Below, piece by piece: positions 13,405 through 22,445 of a stretch of DNA of 40,824 nucleotides. A program made the translations under genes and the position numbers. The notes below the pieces were generated by a model that was given only the letters and a program-made list of their open reading frames with translations, searched no databases and was not told the origin of the DNA. This DNA comes from a virus. Numbering within the stretch: position 1 is the stretch's first letter; every line of letters starts with the position of its first letter. The stretch covers positions 1 to 40,824 of IMG/VR virus record IMGVR_UViG_3300032722_000054. The stretch is one strand, 5' to 3'.

Positions 13405-15065
13405 TGAAGGGCTTGTTTGCCAGGGTCGGGCTTGCCGGGCTTGCGATTGCGGGATGGATGGCTGTTGGGCACGCCCAGACGGCCTCCATTCTCCCCTCCG
13501 CCGAGACTCAATTCTCCGATGCGAACGGCGCGCCATATGCTGGCGGCAAGGTCTACCTGTACGTCCCTGGGACGACCACCCCGAAGAACTCTTGGCAGGA
13601 TCCGAACACCACCACGCTGAACACCAATCCGGTTATCCTGGACTCCGCTGGCCGGGCGATCATTTGGGGCTCGGGGCAATATCGGGAAGTTCTGCAGGAC
13701 AGTCTCGGGAATACCATCTGGGACCAGCTGACCTACGCGATCAACCCGAGTTCGGCTAACGGATTCGCGAATGGGACTCTCGCGGGGAATACCTCAGGTA
13801 GTACTGGAGGGTTGAACTCCATCACGGTTGGGTCGGGGCTGACGCTGTCTGGCTCGGTGCTATCTGTGATTAGTGCGTATCAGACAATCGTCGCGGATAG
13901 TACCTCGCAAAGTGTAGTCTCGGGGTTTAATAATAGTCAGCATGTCGCGACGGGAACTCTGACGTACACCCTGCCGTTGTCGAGCACGCTGCCGAATGGG
14001 TTCATTTTCAAAATCTACGCCCTGACGGGAAATATCACCATTGCGCCGTATGCCTCGGATACGATCCAAGGACAGTCCGTTGGGGCGAATTTGGTCGTGG
14101 CGCAGGGGTCTGTGCTGACGTTGACTACCAATGCGAGTGGGACGTGGTATTACTCGAATTCGGCCATCCCGCCGATCGAGCCTCCATGTGGTCGATTGAC
14201 CTTGGTCACGGCTCAACCTGTGTTGGCCTCGCCGGCGACGAGCATTGGTAGCCTGTTTTATACCCCGTACAATTGCTCGACTGTTCCCGTAGTCGTGAAT
14301 GGCTCCATGGTAAATCTGCCGTTTACCGAGTATAGCCAAAGCCTGACCGACACGAGTCTAAGTCCCGCTGCTGCGACTGCTGGTGGCCTGTACGATGTCT
14401 TCGAGTGGTTGAATGGGACCTCGGTGGTCTTCACTCGGGGTCCTGCCTGGACAAATTCGACTTCCCGAGGGTATAGCCTGAATCGGGTGAACGGGTTCCT
14501 GGTCAACGCGACTGGTGTGACGAATGGACCGGCCTCCGGCGCGGGGGTTTACGTTGGCACCATCGCGGTTGATGCTGGCGGGGCAACGCTCACGTTCAAT
14601 CCGCAGCCTACGCCCGCTTCTGGTGGTCCGACAAACGGGGCTTGGATTGGAATCTGGAATCAATATAACCGTATTCCGCTAGCGGCTCAGGTGCAAGACA
14701 GTAAGTCTACTTGGCCGTATAATACAGCGACGTTTCGCGCTGCCGATGCGTCGAACAACAACCGCATAACGGTCGTAATGGGGCAAGCGGAAGATTCGTC
14801 CATAGTTACATATTCTGGGGCAATCTCAAGCAGTGTTTTCGCAACCTGCTTTGTTGGTGTTGGAGTTAACAGCATTGCGTCTCCTTCGGGTGTCATCGGC
14901 GGAGTGAACGATACGACAGCAACAAACTCGATCACCGCGACATATGCCGGAGCGCCGTTCTTGGGCCTTCAATACTATCAAGCGCTGGAAGCTGGTGGCG
15001 GATCTGGTACGCAAACATGGTCCGGCGGACAAAATATGCAACTTTCCGCAAGTCTGCGGTATTGA
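13404..15065 (+). CDS. Tail fibre protein with signal peptide
   Basis: The ATG at 13404 overlaps the previous stop (TGATG); a TTG three bases earlier is less likely. The 553-residue protein has a signal peptide (MKGLFARVGLAGLAIAGWMA, cleavage after GHA near residue 24). After it comes a classic podoviral head-binding module: FSDANGAPYAGGKVYLYVPG, then VILDSAGRAIIWGSGQYREV, as at the N-terminus of P22-type tailspikes. Repetitive beta regions and a C-terminal domain follow. The head-binding module argues that it is a true virion fibre, which makes the preceding leader peptide notable. Confidence 0.82.
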   Translation: MKGLFARVGLAGLAIAGWMAVGHAQTASILPSAETQFSDANGAPYAGGKVYLYVPGTTTPKNSWQDPNTTTLNTNPVILDSAGRAIIWGSGQYREVLQDSLGNTIWDQLTYAINPSSANGFANGTLAGNTSGSTGGLNSITVGSGLTLSGSVLSVISAYQTIVADSTSQSVVSGFNNSQHVATGTLTYTLPLSSTLPNGFIFKIYALTGNITIAPYASDTIQGQSVGANLVVAQGSVLTLTTNASGTWYYSNSAIPPIEPPCGRLTLVTAQPVLASPATSIGSLFYTPYNCSTVPVVVNGSMVNLPFTEYSQSLTDTSLSPAAATAGGLYDVFEWLNGTSVVFTRGPAWTNSTSRGYSLNRVNGFLVNATGVTNGPASGAGVYVGTIAVDAGGATLTFNPQPTPASGGPTNGAWIGIWNQYNRIPLAAQVQDSKSTWPYNTATFRAADASNNNRITVVMGQAEDSSIVTYSGAISSSVFATCFVGVGVNSIASPSGVIGGVNDTTATNSITATYAGAPFLGLQYYQALEAGGGSGTQTWSGGQNMQLSASLRY

Positions 15066-15066
15066 T

Positions 15067-15133
15067 TGGGACCAAGTCCCATCTCGGAATGCAGGAACCG
15101 AGTTAACAAGAAGCCCTGCAGAGGCAATGCCTC
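15067..15133 (+). promoter_or_regulatory. Three-hairpin leader of the next fibre gene
   Basis: Three exact hairpins follow one another: TGGGAC-CAA-GTCCCA (15067-15081), CTCGG/CCGAG (15083-15102) and GAGGC-AAT-GCCTC (15121-15133). The last abuts the ribosome site AAGGAG. No T run follows. They may stabilise the mRNA or set fibre translation. Confidence 0.45.
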
Positions 15134-15146
15134 AAGGAGAAAAGCG

Positions 15147-16496
15147 ATGATGAAGCGAACGTTGAAGACATTCCTTGGGGTTGGGGCGGCGGTTGCGCTG
15201 TTGTCCTCGGCTGCCTGGTCCGCGGGTTTTTTCACCAACGGCGTGCCTCCGGCGGGTGGGACGCAGTACCCGCTCACGGTGCCCCTCACCGGCAATGAAA
15301 CGGTGCCCGCCGATACGAACCTGACCAATGGTCAGAACCCGGCGAGTGAGGCGATCACGACGGGACAGATCGCCAGCCTTGCAGGTGGCTATGGCATCGG
15401 TTATCGGAATTTGCTGATTGGCGGTTCTGCCACGATCAACCTGTTCCAACGCGCGACGACTGGCGCGAGCCAGACGACGACGGTGGCCTACGGCGGCCCG
15501 GATCGCTGGGCGTATTGGTCGGGCACCAGCACGGCGATGACGGTGAGCCAGGATTCGACCGCGTCGGACGTTCCGGCTGGTGAGAAGTATTCGTTCAAGA
15601 TGGCGCGGACCTCTGGTCAGACCGGCGTTGTGCAGATGTGCATGGCGCAGGAGATCGAATCGGCCAATGTCTACCAACTGCAGGGGCAGACGGTCGAGCT
15701 CGACTGGAACGCCTACACCGGCGCGAATTTTTCCCCGGCCAGTCCGTACAACATGACGGCGTATGTCATCTGGGGCACGGGCACGGATGAGGGAATTTCC
15801 AAGCTGGCCTATGGGCTCAATGCTGGCGGCGGCGGTGGCTCGGCCTGGACGGGTCAGGCCAATGCGACGGCGGCTGTTGTCAGCCTTGGTGGTGTGAGCA
15901 CGGCGGGGCGCTATGCTGCCGTCGCGACCATTCCGCTGACCGCGACGGAAGTCGCCGTGGCCCTGTGCTATACCCCGACTGGCACGGCGGGGACGAATGA
16001 TTACGTCGCGTTGGACTCCATTCAGCTGGTCAAAAATCCGTCGGTGGCGAGCTTAGTCTCCACCACCCTCGGCTACAACGTCGCGAACGGCTTTCCGGCG
16101 ACCCCGTTCGAGCGTCGGCCGACGGCGGTGGAGACTTACCTTCAGCAACGGTACACGTACAGCATTGCGGAAGGCACGATCACTGCCGGCACGATCATGG
16201 TCGGTGGTGGCACGGCGCTGGGAACCACGACCACCTGCAGTGCGTTTATCACGTTCCCGACCTCCATGTTCAAAGCGCCGACATATACGAATGCGCTGAC
16301 GGCGAGCACGTTCAAGCTGGTAAGTGCGAGCCAGGCCGCGACGGCGTTGTCTACCCCGTTCTCGGCGACGCTTGGTGTCAATACCGTCTACGGCGCGAGC
16401 ATGAACTTCACCACTACCGGCATGACGGCGAAGGACTCGTGTGAGCTGGTCTCTGCGGCTGGTAGCGGCTTGATGGTGTTCAGCGGGGAAGAATAA
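15147..16496 (+). CDS. Fibre/appendage protein with signal peptide
   Basis: The frame opens earlier, but AAGGAG 7 bases before the ATG at 15147 decides the start. The 449-residue protein begins with a signal peptide (KRTLKTFLGVGAAVALLSSA, cleavage near WSA, residue 26). A segment YRNLLIGGSATINLFQRATT follows, then DRWAYWSGTS, a layout seen in phage tail appendages with galactose-binding-like domains. Four cysteines are present, two of them near the C-terminal beta domain. It ends with GEE shortly before a GGGGGC hairpin. A host-recognition role is likely; where it acts is open because of the leader peptide. Confidence 0.75.
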   Translation: MMKRTLKTFLGVGAAVALLSSAAWSAGFFTNGVPPAGGTQYPLTVPLTGNETVPADTNLTNGQNPASEAITTGQIASLAGGYGIGYRNLLIGGSATINLFQRATTGASQTTTVAYGGPDRWAYWSGTSTAMTVSQDSTASDVPAGEKYSFKMARTSGQTGVVQMCMAQEIESANVYQLQGQTVELDWNAYTGANFSPASPYNMTAYVIWGTGTDEGISKLAYGLNAGGGGGSAWTGQANATAAVVSLGGVSTAGRYAAVATIPLTATEVAVALCYTPTGTAGTNDYVALDSIQLVKNPSVASLVSTTLGYNVANGFPATPFERRPTAVETYLQQRYTYSIAEGTITAGTIMVGGGTALGTTTTCSAFITFPTSMFKAPTYTNALTASTFKLVSASQAATALSTPFSATLGVNTVYGASMNFTTTGMTAKDSCELVSAAGSGLMVFSGEE

Positions 16497-16509
16497 TTGC
16501 CAGGGACCT

Positions 16510-16525
16510 GGGGGCGAAAGCCCCC
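16510..16525 (+). terminator. GAAA-capped hairpin between fibre and terminase
   Basis: A perfect GGGGGC/GCCCCC stem carries a stable GAAA tetraloop. Only TTGT follows, so intrinsic termination may be weak. It marks the boundary between the fibre cluster and the packaging genes and could also act as an mRNA-stabilising cap. Confidence 0.5.
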
Positions 16526-16553
16526 TTGTCCATGATGACGCTCCTCCCCTCCA

Positions 16554-16572
16554 CCATAGTTTGATGGTCAAA
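16554..16572 (+). promoter_or_regulatory. Palindromic CCATRG-TTTGA-N3-TCAAA site, copy A
   Basis: CCATAG followed by TTTGATGGTCAAA overlaps the very start of the large terminase frame. The 13-base core is identical to the one at 35660 and close to that at 2842. Its position at the terminase start suggests control of the packaging and virion genes, either as an operator or as a phage promoter element. Confidence 0.5.
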
Positions 16573-17943
16573 GTTCACATGCCACAGCTTGACTTGACCC
16601 GAGTTGAATTTCCGGAAAAATTGCAATGTTTGTTCTCGAACAAACGCTACATCGTATTGTATGGTGGGAGAGGGGCCGGACGGTCCTGGGGAGTAGCCAG
16701 GGCTTTGCTAGCTCTCTCCACCGTCCAACCGTTGAATGTCCTTTGCGCCCGTGAACTGCAGAACTCCATCGACGAATCGGTGCATAAGGTGCTGAGTACC
16801 CAGATTGCCAAGCTGAACGTCGCGGACCTGTTTGAAGTCCAGCGGGACCATATTTATGGACCGGGCGGGACGAGCTTCAGCTACATCGGAATTAAGAACA
16901 ACGCGAATAAAGTTAGGTCGTTTGAGGGAATTGATATTTGCTGGGTGGAAGAGGCGAATAAAGTTAGCAAGAATTCCTGGCAGATTTTAATTCCCACCGT
17001 GAGAAAGAAAGGCTCCAAGATCATCATCACGTTCAATCCTGAACTTGAGTCCGACTACACCTATGTCCGATTCGTGAAGGAGGAGAAGAAAAACGCGAGG
17101 GAAGTCAAGAACGACGCCGGGGAGACTCTCTGGTGGGAGACCGACGACACCATCATCTGCAAGATGACCTACAAGGACAATCCTTGGTTTTTTGCTGACA
17201 CCGAACTCGTGCCGGATATGGAGAAGGCAAAGAAGAACGACTACGACGAATATCTGAATGTTTGGGAAGGCAATCCGGCACAGGTGCTCGAAGGCGCGGT
17301 GTACGCGAAGGAGCTCCGACGCGCCCAGACCGAAGGCCGAATCTGTTCCGTTCCGTATGAGAGGGAAATTCCGGTTGACACCTTCTGGGACCTCGGCCGG
17401 GCCGACAACACGGCGATCTGGTTCATGCAACGAGTCGCCATGCAGTACCGGATTTTGGAATACTTCGAGATCTGCGGGGAAGACGTTACGACGATTTTGA
17501 AAGAGTTGCAGAAGAAGAAGTATCTCTACGGCACCATGTTTCTCCCGCATGATGGGAAGCATAAGAAGCTGGTGTATAAGAACTCAATCGAGGAGATCGT
17601 GAGGAATTCCGGCTACAACGTCATCGTCCTGCCGAAGACTCCACAGCTCGACGGCATCAACGCGGCGAGGGAAATGTTCCCGAACTGCTATTTTGACGAA
17701 GAAGGTTGTGAAGACGGGCTCCACGCGCTTCGGCATTACAAGTATGAGATCAAAGATGGGCAGAGGTCGGCGACGCCCAAGCATGATGAGGCTTCCGATG
17801 GCGCGGACGCGTTCAGGTACATGGCGATGGCGAGAAGGCTCCCAAGAGCCAAGTCGGACCTGGCAGCTAGGTTGACTGTCAAATCCACGGCTGGCAGAAC
17901 GCTCGACCGCGTCAAACAAACCGCACTCGGATGGATGGGATAA
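16564..17943 (+). CDS. terL: Terminase large subunit
   Basis: The 459-residue protein carries the packaging ATPase and nuclease domains. Walker A is YGGRGAGRSW (residues 33-42) and Walker B is IDICWVEEAN (123-132), with a coupling motif near FNPE (157-160). The nuclease half includes the strand VDTFWDLGRADNTAIWF and the late DGADAFRYM, giving the usual acidic cluster. This pattern fits PBSX/Terminase_3-type motors that pump DNA into the prohead through the portal. The start is uncertain: ATG at 16564, a TTG at 16561, or ATG at 16579. None has a good ribosome site, and the palindromic site lies across this region. Confidence 0.93.
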   Translation: MVKVHMPQLDLTRVEFPEKLQCLFSNKRYIVLYGGRGAGRSWGVARALLALSTVQPLNVLCARELQNSIDESVHKVLSTQIAKLNVADLFEVQRDHIYGPGGTSFSYIGIKNNANKVRSFEGIDICWVEEANKVSKNSWQILIPTVRKKGSKIIITFNPELESDYTYVRFVKEEKKNAREVKNDAGETLWWETDDTIICKMTYKDNPWFFADTELVPDMEKAKKNDYDEYLNVWEGNPAQVLEGAVYAKELRRAQTEGRICSVPYEREIPVDTFWDLGRADNTAIWFMQRVAMQYRILEYFEICGEDVTTILKELQKKKYLYGTMFLPHDGKHKKLVYKNSIEEIVRNSGYNVIVLPKTPQLDGINAAREMFPNCYFDEEGCEDGLHALRHYKYEIKDGQRSATPKHDEASDGADAFRYMAMARRLPRAKSDLAARLTVKSTAGRTLDRVKQTALGWMG

Positions 17944-17946
17944 CCC

Positions 17947-20205
17947 ATGGCTGAATTTGGCGATGATCCGAGCCCTGCGGTGCTTTCTGGCGATCCAATC
18001 GTGCAGGAGGCGAGAAAGAGGTTTGACCGATGCTCGGAGTGGGAAGCGACGTGGAGAGGTCGATTCCAAGATGACATTCGATTCGCGAATGGGGACAGCG
18101 AGAACGGCTATCAATGGCCGGATGCGATCAAGAACTCGAGAGATAACTCAAACCGCCCTTGCCTGACGATGAATTTGATCGCGCAGCATAATGGAATGAT
18201 TTCCAACCAGGCCAGGATGAATAAATCCACCGTCAAATATGTCGGGATGGGGAACGGGGCAACGCAGGAGAGCGCGAATGTCTTCCGGGACCTGCATAGG
18301 TATATTGAATACCAGTCTCAGGCCCAGGATGCGTACACGATTGCCCGGCAGTTTCAGATTGACGGAGGAATCGGGTACTTTCGCCTGGTGACTGAATACG
18401 AACCAGGGACCTTTGACCAGGATCTGTACATCGCGCCGGTGCTTGACCCGCTGTCGATTTACATGGACCCGGATATTAAGCAGAAGTGTGGAAGTGATAG
18501 CATTTTTTCCCTCGCGTTTGACGACGTTCCGAAGGATGAGTTTTATGATGCGTATCCGAGCTTGAGGGGGAAGATGACCTCCCAGCCGCTTGGCATGGGA
18601 ACAATCTCGGGCGATTGGGTGACGAAGCATAAAATCCGCGTCTGTGAATACTTTCGGAAGATTCCGAAGGAGCATACCCTGGTCTCCTTTGTCCATCGAG
18701 GACAGAGACATGTTGTCCGCAAGGAAAAACTTGAAGACCTGGTCCGTCGCGGAGCTGCCAGAAGAGAAATCCTCAACGATCCGCAGACGAAAATCCGCGA
18801 CGCGGTAGAGCATGAGGTGGAGTGGTATCTCATTGCTGGGACGGAGGTCATTGACAAGACCGTCTGGCTCGGCAAGTACATTCCGATCATTCGAGTGATT
18901 GGGAAGGAGACTGTGATCGACGGGGAACTAGATCGGAAGGGGCATACCAGAGCGATGAAAGACGCTCAGAGAATGTTTAACTACAATGCCTCGGCTCAGG
19001 TCGAGTTCGGTGCCTTGCAGACCAAAGCTCCGTGGCTGGTGGCCGCGAAGGCAATTGAAGAACATGAGGCCATCTGGGCTACGGCGAACATCAACAATCC
19101 GAGCGTCCTCCCATTCAACCATGTTGACGCCGAAAACGCGCCAGATATGCCGATTCCGCCGCCGCAGAGAATCGAACCGCCGCAGGCTTCGCCGGCGTTC
19201 CAGACCGGCATGGAAACCGCAAGTAACCACATCATGATGGTGTCTGGGCAATTTCAGAACCAGATGGGAGAGCAGGGCAACGAACGAACCGGCGCGGCGA
19301 TTGGGAAGAGGCAAGCTCAGTCCGACACTGCAGTTTTTCATTTCCAGGACAACTACGAGTCCGCGTTGATCTTCCTCGGCAAGCAGATTATCGACATCGT
19401 GCCGAAAATCTACGACACCAAGAGGGTCAAGAAAATCATTGCTGATGACGGGGTCGAGTACGAACTTGAGATCGACCCGACATTGCGAGAAGGGTATCTC
19501 GAACGGCAAGCGCATGACGGAACGGTCATCAAACGAGTGTTCAACCCGAATGTTGGAAAGTACGACATCGCGGCGAGCGTTGGGCCGGACTTTGGCTCCA
19601 AGCGGCAGGAAACCCGCGAGGCCCTGACGTTGATACTGACTCAGGCCCCGGCACTCACGGGCCTTATCGGCGACCTGCTGATGAAATCCATGGACTTTGA
19701 AGCTGCGGATGAAGCCGCGATGCGGCTCCGTCGCATGATTCCGCCGATTGCTCTCGGCAAGGGGCCAAGTCAGATGGAGCAAGGGCTGCAACAGCAAGTC
19801 CAAGTGTTGCAAGCCGAGCTGGTCAAATTGATGGATAAGAACGCGAAAGACTCGATTAAGCTCGCTGGCAAGGCAGAACTCCGCGACATCGAGGTCTACG
19901 ACGCGGAAACGAAGCGCATGACTGCGCTGGCGAAAATGCTGCCAACCGACCCGGAGGGGATGAGGGCACTTGTGGAACAGCTCGTGCATGAAAGCCTTTC
20001 GACCGGACTGAACGCGGTGATGAAAGCCAACGCGCCGGAGTTGCCGGAGCAAGCGGGGGATGAGGCGCCAGTCGAACCCCCGCCGGTGCCTGGGGCGAAC
20101 AAGGCCCCGGATGGCGAGTGGTATCTGACCGATCCGACTCGGCATGGGAAATATCTCCACGTCGCTCCGCTCGCGCAGGAACACGCAAAGCCGAGGAGCC
20201 CCTGA
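17947..20205 (+). CDS. P22-type portal protein
   Basis: It starts 3 bases after the terminase stop. The 752 residues match the length and pattern of P22-like portals. The N-terminal region has RFDRCSEWEATWRGRFQDDI and a conserved NSRDNSNRPCLTMNLIAQ segment. A mixed core follows, and the last third is helical (QQQVQVLQAELVKLMDKN, residues 615-632), like the barrel or crown. The Pro-rich acidic tail is typical of a flexible end. Twelve copies would form the DNA channel at one capsid vertex and dock the terminase. The gene order terminase-portal supports it. Confidence 0.9.
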   Translation: MAEFGDDPSPAVLSGDPIVQEARKRFDRCSEWEATWRGRFQDDIRFANGDSENGYQWPDAIKNSRDNSNRPCLTMNLIAQHNGMISNQARMNKSTVKYVGMGNGATQESANVFRDLHRYIEYQSQAQDAYTIARQFQIDGGIGYFRLVTEYEPGTFDQDLYIAPVLDPLSIYMDPDIKQKCGSDSIFSLAFDDVPKDEFYDAYPSLRGKMTSQPLGMGTISGDWVTKHKIRVCEYFRKIPKEHTLVSFVHRGQRHVVRKEKLEDLVRRGAARREILNDPQTKIRDAVEHEVEWYLIAGTEVIDKTVWLGKYIPIIRVIGKETVIDGELDRKGHTRAMKDAQRMFNYNASAQVEFGALQTKAPWLVAAKAIEEHEAIWATANINNPSVLPFNHVDAENAPDMPIPPPQRIEPPQASPAFQTGMETASNHIMMVSGQFQNQMGEQGNERTGAAIGKRQAQSDTAVFHFQDNYESALIFLGKQIIDIVPKIYDTKRVKKIIADDGVEYELEIDPTLREGYLERQAHDGTVIKRVFNPNVGKYDIAASVGPDFGSKRQETREALTLILTQAPALTGLIGDLLMKSMDFEAADEAAMRLRRMIPPIALGKGPSQMEQGLQQQVQVLQAELVKLMDKNAKDSIKLAGKAELRDIEVYDAETKRMTALAKMLPTDPEGMRALVEQLVHESLSTGLNAVMKANAPELPEQAGDEAPVEPPPVPGANKAPDGEWYLTDPTRHGKYLHVAPLAQEHAKPRSP

Positions 20206-21095
20206 TGGATGACTTTTCGTCTACGGTGAATCCGTTAACTGGGCTGCCGTATACACTCGCGGAGCAGACGACTATGCCTAGTTCCGGTATGGTCGGAGCG
20301 GGGATGACAGCTCCGGTCTTGCCGACGGTCAATCCACTTGGCGCGACTGGGCCGGCGCCTCTTGCTCCGGCTTCTCGCTCGCTTCTTACCTACGCGAAAA
20401 ACCCGACGCCAGTGCCGAATGGAGCTGCTGGACCCGGCGGTCTGATGAACGTCGCTTCCCGTGCAAATGTTGCTGGACTTGATCCTGATTATTCAAAACG
20501 ATTGGCACAATTTCAAGCTGACGCAAAAGCGCATGGGATTGAAACTAGTATTATTTCTGGTTATCGAGATGATCCTCTGCAAGCTAAACTTCGTAAAAAT
20601 TATGAAGCAAAACTTGCAGGACAACCATTGCCTTATCCCGAAGAAGGAACCGGAGGGATAGCAGCTAAACCTGGAATGTCCCCACACAATCACAAAAATC
20701 CTGATGGAACCCCGGCGGGACTTGCAGTAGATATGTACGCGGCCGATCCAAAAAACCAGCCGTGGTTGATCGCCAACGCGCCAAAATATGGAATGTTGTC
20801 GGGATCGAGTTTTGGTGATCCTGGACATTTTCAGGATGCAAAATTTGCTGCAACAAATGGGGGACATGCAACACCAACAATATCGCCTGGGGCATCACCT
20901 AGTGAAACAGCTTCTGTAGTTCCGGCTGACACGACGCCAGCTGACACAACTTTGGCTGGCACAAACAGCTCCTTCAACCCCAAGGGGCTCTACACCATGG
21001 CGATGTTGGCCTCGATGTTTCCGCAGCACAAATTCACCCCTGTTGACTACAATCCGTATAAAGTCATGCCGCATCAACCTGGAGTAGGAAACTAA
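20205..21095 (+). CDS. Virion-associated M15 peptidase
   Basis: The ATG overlaps the portal stop (TGATG). A Pro/Gly-rich N-terminal 90 residues precedes a peptidase M15 (VanY/L-Ala-D-Glu endopeptidase-like) domain: SIISGYRDDPLQAKL (residues 115-129), then MSPHNHKNPDGTPAGLAVDM with zinc ligands His161/163 and Asp176, and DPGHFQ with His208. A flexible tail follows. It would cut peptide bridges in peptidoglycan during DNA entry. Bases 20460-20890, covering just this domain, are much richer in A/T and use different codons from the rest of the gene and its neighbours, suggesting the domain was acquired separately. Confidence 0.8.
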   Translation: MDDFSSTVNPLTGLPYTLAEQTTMPSSGMVGAGMTAPVLPTVNPLGATGPAPLAPASRSLLTYAKNPTPVPNGAAGPGGLMNVASRANVAGLDPDYSKRLAQFQADAKAHGIETSIISGYRDDPLQAKLRKNYEAKLAGQPLPYPEEGTGGIAAKPGMSPHNHKNPDGTPAGLAVDMYAADPKNQPWLIANAPKYGMLSGSSFGDPGHFQDAKFAATNGGHATPTISPGASPSETASVVPADTTPADTTLAGTNSSFNPKGLYTMAMLASMFPQHKFTPVDYNPYKVMPHQPGVGN

Positions 21096-21097
21096 TC

Positions 21098-21307
21098 ATG
21101 GCAAAACTTGACTCGAAAGAACGAAACTCGCTCGCAAAAAGCTCCTTCGGCGAGCCCGCGAAACGCAAGTATCCCATGCCGGATAAGTTCCATGCTGCCA
21201 ATGCGAAAGCACGGGCGAGCGAGATGGAGCACAAGGGCAAGCTGTCGTCGAGTGAAAAAACCAAGATTGACGCGAAGGCGGATAGGGTGCTGGGGAAGAA
21301 GAAATGA
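21098..21307 (+). CDS. Small basic protein, 69 aa
   Basis: It follows the M15 gene by 2 bases, with the ribosome site GTAGGA in that gene's end. The protein (MAKLDSKERNSLAKSSFGEP...) is very basic, with the segment RKYPMPDKFHAANAKARASE and a Lys-rich end. Similar small proteins with a YPMPD core are widespread next to phage virion genes; their role is not known. It overlaps the next gene by ATGA. Confidence 0.75.
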   Translation: MAKLDSKERNSLAKSSFGEPAKRKYPMPDKFHAANAKARASEMEHKGKLSSSEKTKIDAKADRVLGKKK

Positions 21308-21681
21308 ACCAGACAGCTTACGGGGCTTCAAAAAGCTCAAAACGTGAGGTCCACGCGCATGAAATGGTAGCAAACCTCGCCAAAGAACTCACCATGGCGG
21401 ACTACGAAGTCCTGATGGGGGATAATATGGTCCGGGCGAGGTGGAAGGCCCGTCATCCTGGTGCAAGCGAACTTGGCCTTCAGGCTGCTTGGATGAAGCG
21501 TTATTGGTCCGCTCATATCGAACCCGCGCGGGCCACCCTTGCCGGAATGTTGTCGCTACCATACGATGACGAGTTGAAATCTCGCATCCATGATGCCTTA
21601 ATCAAAGATGCGACATTGAAGCGGGGGAGGAAGTCTCATCTCGCACTTGCCACCACAGGAGTCGTTGCAAATGGAAGCTGA
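21304..21681 (+). CDS. Hypothetical protein, 125 aa
   Basis: It is translationally coupled by an ATGA overlap. The protein (MNQTAYGASKSSKREVHAHE...) is helical, with two conserved-looking Trp segments (MVRARWKARHPGASELGLQ and AWMKRYWSAHIEPA, about residues 44-79). There is no membrane segment and no known motif. The last 11 bases overlap the scaffold gene in another frame. Its place between portal and scaffold suggests a head-assembly accessory role, inferred only from position. Confidence 0.7.
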   Translation: MNQTAYGASKSSKREVHAHEMVANLAKELTMADYEVLMGDNMVRARWKARHPGASELGLQAAWMKRYWSAHIEPARATLAGMLSLPYDDELKSRIHDALIKDATLKRGRKSHLALATTGVVANGS

Positions 21682-22441
21682 AGCCCAGGTGTCGGAAGTC
21701 GAGGTCAAGCCGGAGGTTGTTCCGGAGGTTGTGGTCGAGGCAAAGCCGGAAGTCAAGGTCGAGGCAAAGCCGGAAGTCAAACCTGACGAAACCCCGGCTG
21801 CCAAGCTCTCCCCGGACAAGTGGAGGGAGAAGAAACTGTTGGACCGGGTTGCCAGTCTGACCAAGACGAAGAGCCAGCTTGAGGCCCAGCTCGCGAACCA
21901 GCAGGTCGCGAAAGCCGCTCCGATTGTCGCCGATCCGGCGGATCTGGATGCCCGAGTTGACGCGCTGGCGGAGGCCAAAGCCGCGCAGAGACTGTTCGAC
22001 GCGAAGTGCCTCGAGGTCGTGAAAGAAGGCAAAGCAACGTTTCCCGACTTTGATGACCGGGTGAAAGACCTGCAGCAAGTCGCCGACCTGTCCGACCCGA
22101 AGTCCCAGGCGAAGTATACCTCCTTCATCGACGCGATTATCGAGACCGGGGATGGAGCGAGACTCATCCACGACCTCGCACTTGACCCGGAAGAAGCCGA
22201 GCGGATTTTCGCCCTTCCTCCGGTCAAGCAGGGAATCGCGCTGGCCAAGTTGGCTGCGGTTGTTCCGGAGCCGGTTTCTGGTGCTCCGAAACCGATCACT
22301 CCGGTTGGCGGCCGAGCTGCCTCGCGCGAACCGATTGATCCGAGGGACAAGACTCGGGCGGATAAACTCGCGACGGCCGAGTGGATGGCGCGGCGGAATG
22401 CCCAGGTGGAAGCGGACTTCAAGGCCCGCCGAGGTTACTAA
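21671..22441 (+). CDS. Scaffolding protein
   Basis: The start at ATG 21671 is chosen for AGGAG about 10 bases upstream. The 256-residue protein has a highly acidic, repetitive N-terminus (EVKPEVVPEV, VEAKPEVKVEAKPEVK). Helical coiled-coil stretches follow (LLDRVASLTKTKSQLEAQLA, residues 51-75), then a basic C-terminal helix (WMARRNAQVEADFKARRGY). This is the usual build of podoviral scaffolds, whose basic C-terminal helix binds coat protein. It lies directly upstream of the coat gene, the standard order. It would guide prohead assembly and leave before or during packaging. Confidence 0.8.
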   Translation: MEAEAQVSEVEVKPEVVPEVVVEAKPEVKVEAKPEVKPDETPAAKLSPDKWREKKLLDRVASLTKTKSQLEAQLANQQVAKAAPIVADPADLDARVDALAEAKAAQRLFDAKCLEVVKEGKATFPDFDDRVKDLQQVADLSDPKSQAKYTSFIDAIIETGDGARLIHDLALDPEEAERIFALPPVKQGIALAKLAAVVPEPVSGAPKPITPVGGRAASREPIDPRDKTRADKLATAEWMARRNAQVEADFKARRGY

Positions 22442-22445
22442 TCTT

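Noticed and set aside
18928-20184. 418-codon minus-strand frame
   Set aside because: Antisense to the portal gene with no motif or ribosome site.
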